A program made the position numbers and the translations under genes. A stretch of 64,000 nt of DNA. Origin: an unicellular cyanobacterium SU3 (GTDB lineage: Bacteria > Cyanobacteriota > Cyanobacteriia > Cyanobacteriales > Microcystaceae). The notes under the pieces are model-generated. The model was not told where the DNA came from. It was given only the letters and a program-made list of their open reading frames with translations, and ran no database searches. Location: the NCBI GenBank assembly GCA_002172675.1, contig NETF01000051.1, positions 106,679-170,678 of the forward strand, read 5' to 3'. Shown in pieces: positions 1 to 7,376 of the stretch; position 1 is the stretch's first letter, and every line of letters starts with the position of its first letter.

Positions 1-1
1 A

Positions 2-760
2 GCGGCCGAAGGGGTAGCCGAGTCGGCTGGAAAAATGCTCTATGCTGACTTTGTCGAGTCGGGAAATTACCCAATTATTATGGCGAATGAGTTCGGTGGG
101 GTCATTTTCCACGAAGCTTGCGGACACCTCTTAGAAACGACCCAAATTGAACACAAAACTACCCCGTTTATGGACAAGAAAGGGGAAAAGATTGCCCATG
201 AAAACTTAACCGCTTGGGACGAAGGCCGTTCTGATAAAGCGTTTGGTACCATTGATATGGATGATGAAGGAATGCCTACCCAACGCACCCTATTAATTGA
301 AAATGGTATCTTAAAGAACTTTATCAGCGATCGCACAGGGTCTATGCGTACGGGACACCCTAGGACTGGTAGTGGCCGTCGTCAAAATTATGCCTATGCT
401 GCGGCCTCTCGGATGCGTAATACTTATATTGCCCCTGGTGAGGCTTCTATCGACGATCTCTTCGCTTCGGTGGATAAAGGGATTTATTGTAAGCAAATGG
501 GTGGGGGAAGTGTTGGCCCAACCGGTGAGTTTAATTTCTCCGTTTCTGAAGCTTATTTAATCGAAAATGGCAAGGTCACGAAACCGTTAAAAGGTGCAAC
601 TTTAATCGGAACCGCTAAAGATATTATGAATGAAATATCTATGTGTTCTCAAGATTTAGGACTGGCCCCAGGGTTTTGTGGTTCGGTTAGTGGCAGTATT
701 TATGTCACGGTTGGTCAACCTCATTTAAAGGTCGATAAAATCACCGTTGGAGGTCGTTAA
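2..760 (+). CDS. tldD: TldD-type metalloprotease, C-terminal part
   Basis: The reading frame is open from base 2, so the true start lies outside the window and this is the C-terminal part. The zinc motif HExxxH (HEACGH) is encoded at 110-127, followed by the conserved glycine-rich C-terminal TldD/PmbA core. TldD acts with TldE/PmbA as a cytoplasmic heterodimeric metalloprotease that degrades unfolded peptides and matures some modified peptides. The end looks normal ([15 protein letters not shown] region). A stem-loop 25 bases downstream may end the transcript. Whether a tldE partner lies upstream cannot be seen. Identification is firm. Confidence 0.93.
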   Translation, partial: AAEGVAESAGKMLYADFVESGNYPIIMANEFGGVIFHEACGHLLETTQIEHKTTPFMDKKGEKIAHENLTAWDEGRSDKAFGTIDMDDEGMPTQRTLLIENGILKNFISDRTGSMRTGHPRTGSGRRQNYAYAAASRMRNTYIAPGEASIDDLFASVDKGIYCKQMGGGSVGPTGEFNFSVSEAYLIENGKVTKPLKGATLIGTAKDIMNEISMCSQDLGLAPGFCGSVSGSIYVTVGQPHLKVDKITVGGR

Positions 761-784
761 ATAAGGCGAAAATAAAGGTCTTAT

Positions 785-837
785 GTAGGGGTTAACGGTT
801 GTTGACCCCTACTGCTGTTAAACTGTCGTTATATTAC
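785..837 (+). repeat. Stem-loop repeat, left copy (flanks MNT/HEPN pair)
   Basis: A 12-bp stem (arms 785-796 and 801-812, loop GGTT) is followed by a 25-base tail (813-837). The same architecture recurs at 1579-1635. The two tails differ at one base, and the stems differ by paired substitutions that keep base pairing. It could also terminate tldD transcripts, although no T-run follows. Confidence 0.75.
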
Positions 838-862
838 GATTAATATTAAGAAATTAACGGAT

Positions 863-1195
863 ATGGCTATCTTAGTTAACCCACAACTAAAAACTATATT
901 AGAAGAATTATCGAGAGAAATTAAAAAGATTTACCAAGAAAAATTATCTCAGATTATTCTTTATGGTTCTCAAGCAAGAAGAGAAGCACAGATTGATTCT
1001 GATCTTGATATTTTGATTGTTCTAAAACAACCTTTCAATTATTCTGAAGAAATTGAAAAAACTAGCCAAGTAATAGCTGATTTATCTCTCAAATATAATA
1101 TATTAATTTCTCGTTCATTTATTGATAAACAACGTTTAACTTCAGAAAATAGTCCTTTTATTCGTAATATTCATAAAGATGGAATTGTCTTATGA
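863..1195 (+). CDS. MNT-type nucleotidyltransferase (MntA-like antitoxin)
   Basis: This 110-residue minimal nucleotidyltransferase has the diagnostic GS-x-AR (YGSQARREA) and SDLD metal-binding motifs near residues 34-52. In MntA/HepT modules this protein acts as the antitoxin by AMPylating the HEPN toxin. Its stop overlaps the start of the HEPN reading frame (ATGA at 1192-1195), so translational coupling is likely. The HEPN partner carries a nonsense codon, so this gene may now be an orphan. The family is clear; pairing is inferred from adjacency and overlap. Confidence 0.88.
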   Translation: MAILVNPQLKTILEELSREIKKIYQEKLSQIILYGSQARREAQIDSDLDILIVLKQPFNYSEEIEKTSQVIADLSLKYNILISRSFIDKQRLTSENSPFIRNIHKDGIVL

Positions 1196-1572
1196 CTCCA
1201 GAACAACAGGGACTTTCAACGAAAGCGAATCGTAGTTTAGAAGCAGCAAAAACCTTAAAAAACGAAGGATTCTATGAATTTGCTGTGTCCCGTGCCTATT
1301 AAGCTATGTTTTATGGAGCATCTGCTTTATTAGAAGGAGAAGGATTATCTTTTTCCAAGCATTCTGAAGTAATTTCAGCTTTGGGTGAACGATTTGCTAC
1401 AAATAATCGTATTCCTAAAGATTATCATCGTTACCTGATTGATGCTCAAGCACAACGTAATCGTGGTGATTATAACATTGACCCTAATATTAGCGAGTCT
1501 GATACTGAATTACTAATATCAAGAGCCGAGATTTTTTTGAACTTTATTATTAAGAACATTGATTCTATCTGA
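1192..1572 (+). pseudogene. HEPN-domain toxin gene with in-frame TAA
   Basis: The frame starts at the ATG overlapping the upstream stop and runs to 1572, but codon 37 (1300-1302) is TAA. It falls inside the HEPN helix signature, read as SRAY-stop-AMFY where the family has SRAYYAMFY, so a single change from TAT or TAC explains it. Downstream sequence is intact HEPN (GASALLEGEG, then AQRNRGDYN near the C-terminus). Restarting at the ATG at 1306 would give an 88-residue protein lacking the first helices. Likely an inactivated toxin; sequencing error or nonsense suppression remain possible. Confidence 0.85.
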
Positions 1573-1578
1573 AATAAC

Positions 1579-1635
1579 AATAAGAGTCAACATTATCTGT
1601 TGACTCTTATTGCTGTTAAACTGTCATTATATTAC
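1579..1635 (+). repeat. Stem-loop repeat, right copy
   Basis: A perfect 13-bp stem (1579-1591 and 1599-1611, loop ATTATCT) is followed directly by a 25-base tail (1611-1635) that matches 813-837 with one mismatch. It lies just after the broken HEPN gene and before the convergent PEP-CTERM gene, so it may also serve as a terminator. Confidence 0.75.
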
Positions 1636-1667
1636 TGTTATTTTAGTCAAAGGTAGCAATTAATTGT

Positions 1668-2411
1668 TTATCTTTGACTTTCCTTTTTTCTGAAACAAAA
1701 ACCCATGCTTCCCAGAGCTAATAACCCCACTAAAGTACCAGGTTCAGGAACAGAATTAGGGGTGTTCTCTTCAGGGATCTCATTTACCATAATATTATCA
1801 AAGTTTACATCTCCTGAACTAGCAATATAAACTTGAGTAATATTATTAAATTCTGTAAGCTCTAACTTTTGAAAGGGTAAACCCAATTCGTTACCTACAG
1901 AATATTCCCAAAACTGTCCTAAAACGGGTTGAGTGGGATCAAAAGTGGTGCTAATTAAAATCTTAGTATCATCCGTTGAATAACCAGCAATAGCACGGGT
2001 ATTATCTCTTAGTTGATAGTATAAACTTTCTAAAGAAAAAGAACCACCATTTACTGGAGTTAAATAAATTCCTAATAATCGATCAACACCACTAAAATGT
2101 TGCGCTTCGTAGGAATTACTCGCATGAAAATGTCCTCCCTCGTGAAAATGTCCTGGATCACCTCCAGTCTCTCGACCTGAAAATGCTTCTACATTAAACC
2201 CATCTTCAACAAAACACTTATTACCATCTGCGAGTTGTGGGGTACAAGTGTTAGGGTTAGAATAAGCATAAGTATCAGCATCAAATTCAATAACAGCAGC
2301 CTTAACTTCCGAGTTGATACCTGTTACTAATGCCAAAGTTGTTGCACAAGTTAAACTGAGATAACTAACAGTTCTAGTCAAAAATGAAAAGTGAATGTTT
2401 TGATGTTTCAT
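1668..2411 (-). CDS. PEP-CTERM sorting-domain protein
   Basis: The 247-residue protein has an N-terminal signal peptide (hydrophobic segment about residues 15-32, cleavage near VKA). It ends with the classic PEP-CTERM signal: VPEPGT, a short hydrophobic helix, then the basic tail FRKKESQR. Such proteins are exported and processed by exosortase/EpsH-type enzymes and are linked to extracellular polysaccharide. The body is unassigned. It has a histidine-rich patch near residue 85 (GHFHEGGHFH) that could bind metal; that is inference. Two cysteine-containing loops suggest a disulfide-stabilised exported fold. Confidence 0.85.
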   Translation of the reverse strand: MKHQNIHFSFLTRTVSYLSLTCATTLALVTGINSEVKAAVIEFDADTYAYSNPNTCTPQLADGNKCFVEDGFNVEAFSGRETGGDPGHFHEGGHFHASNSYEAQHFSGVDRLLGIYLTPVNGGSFSLESLYYQLRDNTRAIAGYSTDDTKILISTTFDPTQPVLGQFWEYSVGNELGLPFQKLELTEFNNITQVYIASSGDVNFDNIMVNEIPEENTPNSVPEPGTLVGLLALGSMGFCFRKKESQR

Positions 2412-2539
2412 GGAATCGAAGTTAATAAAATTTCGACTTTAAGCTAACACAAGCGTTCTAAGAAATCAAAAGACAACTTGTCAAAGTTATCTAATTTTTG
2501 TCTCAAAATTGTTTTATCTTTATTTAAGATTTAACAACT

Positions 2540-3964
2540 TTAAAATGTGTATTGTAAACCAGCCGTTAATTGCCAATCTGTTTCTAATTGTGGTCCTTGA
2601 AGAGCGCGATAAATAGGTAATTCAAATTCAATGGCTAAACGACCACTTCTTAAATCTCCTTCGGGGACAAAAAGATTCAGTCCAAAACCAATATCAATTT
2701 GAGTTCCTCCCCGTCGTGTAGGATCAGCAGTGGGAACGATATTAGGATTAAGACGGGTATCTTTGCCACTAATGTTGCCCCAATTTTTACCTTTAATTCG
2801 TAAAGAAGTGCTGGCCCAATCACTCCATTTTCTGGCACCCCAAGCTGTTAACATGATTTGATCACCAAATTTATAACTATTACTATTTGTCCCTAAACGA
2901 AGGGTTCCAATAATCTGAGACCCCCAAGACCATTGATCGGTTTGTCCTAAATAAGTGATCCCTGGATGGAGATCGAGGGTTCCTGATCCCAGTTGCATCG
3001 GATAAGGTAAGAGTTGATCGGGTCCTGCTGGAGTGCGATCGCGTGTTTCAATAGAACCCGTAGGAAAGCTAACCCCTGCGTTGAAATGAATTCTTTGTCG
3101 ATTTTCGTTCAAAACTTGGTATAAACCAGTAACTTTAATGTCTCCAATGCCTTCAGAATCTGTATTAAAACCCGTATTCATGCGAGTAATATGATCCATA
3201 TCTTTGACCACATAAGGCAACATAGCCATCAAAGTTAAACTGTTCGTAATACCGTACATCATGCCAAACATATGCATTTGCATGGTCATACGAGTGGGAG
3301 TAACAGGAAATTGCTCTAATATTTTTTCATCACTAATATCATCGGTTCCCACACGACTGCCTTCCATTTCCATTAACATATAGCGATAAGAAACCATGAT
3401 TTCTCCTTCACTATGAATATGTTCCCCCATAACAGCGATGGGTGCATGGCTATCGGGACGTGCAGGGTTCCAAAACATTCCTTGTTGAGAAGGAGGTAAA
3501 GGTTCATCGGCTAAGAGAAAATCTCTATTTCCTTGTAGTTTTTTGTCGAAAGAATTGAGGAATTTTCTCGCAATCTTATTAGGTTCAGAAAGCTGTTTTA
3601 TTTCGTCTGTTGTGTATCTAAATTTTGGCAAGATATAACTGCTTGAAATTTCATATTGCTGTGTTGGCTAATCAATTTTAATTGTCTGATCAGCCATTAA
3701 TTCTCGTGAATTAAGCCAATTCAAATGAGAGATCAGTAATTCTCTTTGTTTCTCTTTCTCAATTTTTTTTTGTAAGTCCTGATAATTCCAGGTATTAGTC
3801 AGGGATTCATAATTAAAAGTCATCTTATCTCTCTCCTGTTGTCCGCGACTCTCTGCATTAACAGAAGATAAAAAAGTATCTAAACAGATTAAACTGACTG
3901 CTGTAATTAACCAGCAGTATTGCCTCTTCACACCAAAATTCATAGGTTTGACTGAATTATTCAA
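2540..3964 (-). pseudogene. Outer-membrane beta-barrel protein gene split by in-frame TAG
   Basis: Two segments, 3668-3964 and 2540-3631, are in the same frame and separated only by one TAG (3668-3670) and 12 open codons. The first encodes a signal peptide (hydrophobic about residues 15-35, cleavage near VNA) and a charged region. The second encodes the barrel, with no signal peptide and no good start (only TTG at 3631). The barrel resembles the phenol-degradation MetA-type transporter family, with Met/His-rich stretches (MQMHMFGMMYG) and a terminal aromatic residue (LQYTF) typical of barrels. The simplest reading is one gene of about 474 codons broken by an amber codon, possibly from CAG. 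Substrate is unknown; a metal is a guess from the Met/His content. Confidence 0.7.
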
Positions 3965-4376
3965 GTTTTTCTTGAATAAGAACTATGACAAACCTGAAAA
4001 GTTTTGTCAAAAGACAATGTGTCAAAGTTAAAATCAGTTAACAGTGAACAGCGAGTAGTCATTTTAAAGGTTTAATATTACTGTAGGGGCGTAATAATAT
4101 TAAGCCCAAAAACATTAATTATGTTAGAAAAAGAATACAATTCAATTCATTGTAAAGTGAAATTTATACTTTTAGGGTTCAGTTAAAAAGAAAATTAACG
4201 ACAAATTCACGTAATTTTTTAGAAGCAGAGTTAGGTAGTGTATCATAAGTAGTGAAAGTAAAATTTTTGCCTAAATTTCTATTAGAATAAGAGAAAGAAG
4301 TAAAAAGCTTTTCAAATCTGAGGTAATTATTTATAGTTTAGAGAGAATTTTTAATCACTCAGTAAACAATTTGATA
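3965..4376. other. Intergenic region, no gene seen
   Basis: This AT-rich stretch of about 410 bases lies between the outer-membrane protein gene and the transposase relic. It contains a fragment of the dispersed AACAGTGAACAG-type repeat near 4035 and an imperfect GGGGC/GCCC pair near 4085-4107. I see no convincing coding sequence or RNA. Confidence 0.5.
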
Positions 4377-4785
4377 ATGGATAACGACTCTTCCTTAACT
4401 TCTCGTCCACCTTGTCCGTCTTGCGGTTCAATCCAAATCTTGAAAAATGGAAGTACACATCATAAAAAACAGAAGTTCTGATGTAAAGAATGTGGTCGTC
4501 AATTCATTGAAAAACCAGAGAAAAACCAATAACGTCAGAACAGAAACAAAGAGTAAAGAAACTACTTCTTGAGAGAATTTCTCTGTGAGGAATTACTCGG
4601 TCTTTAGAAATATCAATGACTTGGTTACAGCAATTTATTAACAACTTATATCACTCTGTCCCTCTTGAATTAAAGGTTAGAGAAATATCAGACTTGGAAA
4701 TAGAGATTGAATGTGATGAGTTGTGGTCTTACGTAAATTCCAAAGAAAATCCAGTTTATATTTGGTTAGGGATCTCCACTATCCT
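4377..4785 (+). pseudogene. IS1-type transposase relic
   Basis: Reading from the ATG at 4377 gives an InsA-like zinc finger (CPSCGS, then CKECGRQF). TGA at 4479-4481 stands where Trp is expected (KFWCKEC). A frameshift follows near 4530, then a second TGA near 4587 replaces Arg. After that the core reads SMTWLQQFINN and ECDELWSYVNSK, ending in PVYIWLGIS, where similarity stops. At least three lesions plus a missing C-terminus make it a dead copy. No inverted-repeat ends were identified. The family call rests on the CPxCG finger and the ECDELWSFV-type DDE region. Confidence 0.8.
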
Positions 4786-4875
4786 AGTACAAAGAAAAGT
4801 GGTGAAACAACATGGTCAGATAATGGCTATGAGTGGAAAGATGATGTATTAACAGTACCCATGACAAGGGACTGA
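4780..4875 (+). other. Unidentified coding remnant between two mobile-element relics
   Basis: Directly after the transposase similarity stops, another frame reads about 31 codons without a start, including TTWSDNGYEWKDDVLTVP, and stops at 4873-4875. It looks like the C-terminus of a protein but I do not recognise the family. It may be cargo carried with the intron or part of another insertion sequence. Confidence 0.3.
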
Positions 4876-4881
4876 TTGCCG

Positions 4882-4959
4882 AAAGCCGTATGAGGCAAAA
4901 GTCTCATGTACGGTTTGGAATGGGAGGAGAGGAAGGAGACTTCCTTTTCGACCCCTAAT
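4882..4959 (+). mobile_element. Group II intron 3' end relic (domains V and VI)
   Basis: 4882-4916 folds into the conserved domain V hairpin: AGCCGTATGAGG, a CAAAA loop region, then GTCTCATGTACGGTTT. Domain VI follows at about 4919-4957, with a GGAAG-GAGA-CTTCC tip and a GGG/CCC base, ending in CGACCCCTAAT as group II introns do. No upstream intron domains or reverse transcriptase are present, so only the 3' end remains. It ends about 10 bases from the stop of yciH on the other strand. Confidence 0.8.
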
Positions 4960-4968
4960 ATTACTTTG

Positions 4969-5313
4969 TTAACCGCCACTAATTTTTACTTTGTAACCTA
5001 ACTCTCCTAAAACTGTCAGTAACTTGTCACGATGGTCTCCCTGAATTTCTAGGGTATCATTTTTCATTGTTCCCCCACTTCCGCATTTATTTTTTAACTG
5101 TTTTAACAACTTATTTAAGGTATCTGGAGAATGTTGAAACCCTGTTATTACTGTCACCGTTTTTCCCTTGCGTCCTGAACGAGTGGCCTGTATTCTAATA
5201 TTTTGTTGCTGTGGTGGAATATCCGGTACACCCCGTTCAAAAACTTCTGAGTTGGAATTATGGCCAAACTCTTGATAGGCCATTGATTTAGAGTGGTTAC
5301 GCTTAGAAGACAT
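4969..5313 (-). CDS. yciH: SUI1/YciH-type translation initiation factor homologue
   Basis: The 114-residue protein has an N-terminal extension of about 40 residues and a C-terminal eIF1/SUI1 fold. Family sequence is visible in RSGRKGKTVTVITGF and in the C-terminal NKCGSGGTMKND and IQGDHRDKLLTVLGELGYKVK. YciH-like factors bind the 30S subunit and influence initiation fidelity, and are associated with stress translation in bacteria. The gene stands alone, with a relic intron end just beyond its stop and signalling genes upstream on the same strand. Confidence 0.92.
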   Translation of the reverse strand: MSSKRNHSKSMAYQEFGHNSNSEVFERGVPDIPPQQQNIRIQATRSGRKGKTVTVITGFQHSPDTLNKLLKQLKNKCGSGGTMKNDTLEIQGDHRDKLLTVLGELGYKVKISGG

Positions 5314-5400
5314 AATAACTAAGATAAGAACAATAGTTACTTGAATTTTATCTTAGTTGATACATATCTCAATGGGTTAGGTATCCTATATGCGGTATAG

Positions 5401-7227
5401 TTACCAGGTAGGATTATCATGAATCAGTTGAGTTGCGGTTTCAGCATCTAAGGGTTTAGCGAAGAAAAACCCTTGACCAAAATGACAACCCAACTTACGA
5501 AGTTGTTCTAATTGTTCGCTAGTTTCAATACCTTCTGCTACCACATCCATCCTCATAACTTCAGCAATACCCAAAATAACGGGAACTAATCCTAAATTTT
5601 CGCTATTTCCGTCAACATTTTTCAGAAAAGACCGATCAATTTTTAAAGTATTAACTGGGAAATTTTGAAGTTGACTTAAAGATGAATAACCTGTACCAAA
5701 ATCATCAATACTTAGTTTAATCCCTCGTTGCCATAATTTCTCTAATAAAACTTGACTCGTTTGTAAATTTTGCATCATCGAACTTTCTGTAATTTCTAGC
5801 TTAAGAAAATTGGTGTTTAGTTGTGTTTCTGTTAAAATCTTGTCAATTTCTGTCACTAAATTGCTTCGAGTTAACTGTTGTGCTGCTAAATTAATACAAA
5901 TTTTAAGATCGGTAAATCCTTGTTCATGCCATTGAGAAAGCTGAGAACACGCTTCTTTCATCACCCAACTACCAATTTCACAAATTAAGCCAGTTTCTTC
6001 TGCTAACGGTAGAAATTCACCAGGAGAAATTATGCCTTTTTGGGGATCTATCCAGCGAACTAATGCTTCAAACCCTGCAATTTTGTTTTGCTTTAAATCA
6101 ATAATTGGCTGATAGTAAACCGTAAATTCTTCTTGTTGTACAGCCCGATATAAATCTGTTTGTAAGATTAATAATTGTTGAGCAAGATCATACATTTCGG
6201 GGGTAAAAATTTGATATTGACCTCTCCCTAAAGATTTGGCTTTATACATAGCCAGATCAGCATCTCTGATAATATTTTCAGGATCTTGATAATCAGGACG
6301 GCTCAAAACGATACCAATACTAACATTAATAAAAATTTCTTGGCTATTACAATAGAAAGGTTTTTTTAATAAGTCAAGAATATTTTGTGCTAGTTCTTTT
6401 GCCTGTTCAACTCCAGAAATATCAGATAATAAAATCGCAAATTCATCTCCACCAACACGGGCAAGAACTGTATTTTTTCCAAGAATGCTTTGTAATGCTC
6501 GACTAATTTTTTGTAACAGTAGATTACCCACTAAATGACCTAAAGAATCATTGATGATGTTGAAGCGATCGCAATTTAAAAATAATACAGCAAATTGATA
6601 ATTGTCATCTAGTTTAATAACGCTTAGAGACCGTTGTAATTGTTCAATAAATAAATTACGATTAGCTAGCCCAGTTAAAGAGTCATACAGGGCTATTTCT
6701 TGTAGTCGATGATTAGCTTTTTGTAACTGCTGAGTTCTTTCTTGGACTTTTTTTTCAAGTTGAGTATTTAATTGATGAACTTCTTTTTGTGCAGTTCTCA
6801 AGGCTAATTGATTTTTAACCCTAACTAAGACTTCTTCCATCTGAAAGGGTTTAGTAATATAATCGATTCCTCCTATTTCCAAGGCTTTTACTTTATCAAA
6901 AACATCATCTAATGCACTTAAGAAAATGATTGGAATGTCAGCAGTACGAAGATTTTTTTTTAGTTGTTGGCAAACCTCATAACCATTAAGATCCGCCATC
7001 ATAATATCGAGCAGAATGAGGTCAGGGGGAAGGGTTTCTACCACTTTTAAAGCCATGTTCCCCCCTATTGCTTTACGGACGTTATACCCTTCTCCTGTTA
7101 AAATACTTGACAATACCCGTAGATTTTCTATTGTATCGTCAACAATTAAAATATCTTGGAGATTTGATGAGACTTCTTCGTGTGTATGCTTGAGTAAAAT
7201 GTGTGTATTTATAGGGTTAGGAATCAT
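5401..7227 (-). CDS. Response regulator with GGDEF and EAL domains
   Basis: I chose the ATG at 7227 (AAGAGA upstream) over an extended frame, giving 608 residues. The REC domain occupies about 25-140, with phosphoacceptor D74 (LLDIMM) and K126 (TKPF). A coiled coil follows, then a diguanylate cyclase domain with intact GGDEF at 259-263. A phosphodiesterase domain begins near 360 with EAL (FEALVRW) at 387-389. Both c-di-GMP motifs look canonical, so it could make and/or degrade c-di-GMP; which dominates cannot be told. It lies 150 bases downstream of the ethylene-receptor-like kinase on the same strand, so it is the probable output partner. Confidence 0.93.
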   Translation of the reverse strand: MIPNPINTHILLKHTHEEVSSNLQDILIVDDTIENLRVLSSILTGEGYNVRKAIGGNMALKVVETLPPDLILLDIMMADLNGYEVCQQLKKNLRTADIPIIFLSALDDVFDKVKALEIGGIDYITKPFQMEEVLVRVKNQLALRTAQKEVHQLNTQLEKKVQERTQQLQKANHRLQEIALYDSLTGLANRNLFIEQLQRSLSVIKLDDNYQFAVLFLNCDRFNIINDSLGHLVGNLLLQKISRALQSILGKNTVLARVGGDEFAILLSDISGVEQAKELAQNILDLLKKPFYCNSQEIFINVSIGIVLSRPDYQDPENIIRDADLAMYKAKSLGRGQYQIFTPEMYDLAQQLLILQTDLYRAVQQEEFTVYYQPIIDLKQNKIAGFEALVRWIDPQKGIISPGEFLPLAEETGLICEIGSWVMKEACSQLSQWHEQGFTDLKICINLAAQQLTRSNLVTEIDKILTETQLNTNFLKLEITESSMMQNLQTSQVLLEKLWQRGIKLSIDDFGTGYSSLSQLQNFPVNTLKIDRSFLKNVDGNSENLGLVPVILGIAEVMRMDVVAEGIETSEQLEQLRKLGCHFGQGFFFAKPLDAETATQLIHDNPTW

Positions 7228-7376
7228 TGTTTTCTCTTGTTTAGTTTGGTAATATAAATGTATCCAAACCAATTTTAGCAATAAATGACTATTACTAATG
7301 TATTAGCTTGGGTAATAAGAAACAAGAAGGGGTGCAAAAATTTTATTAATACTACTCAATTTTAATCGATAATCAA

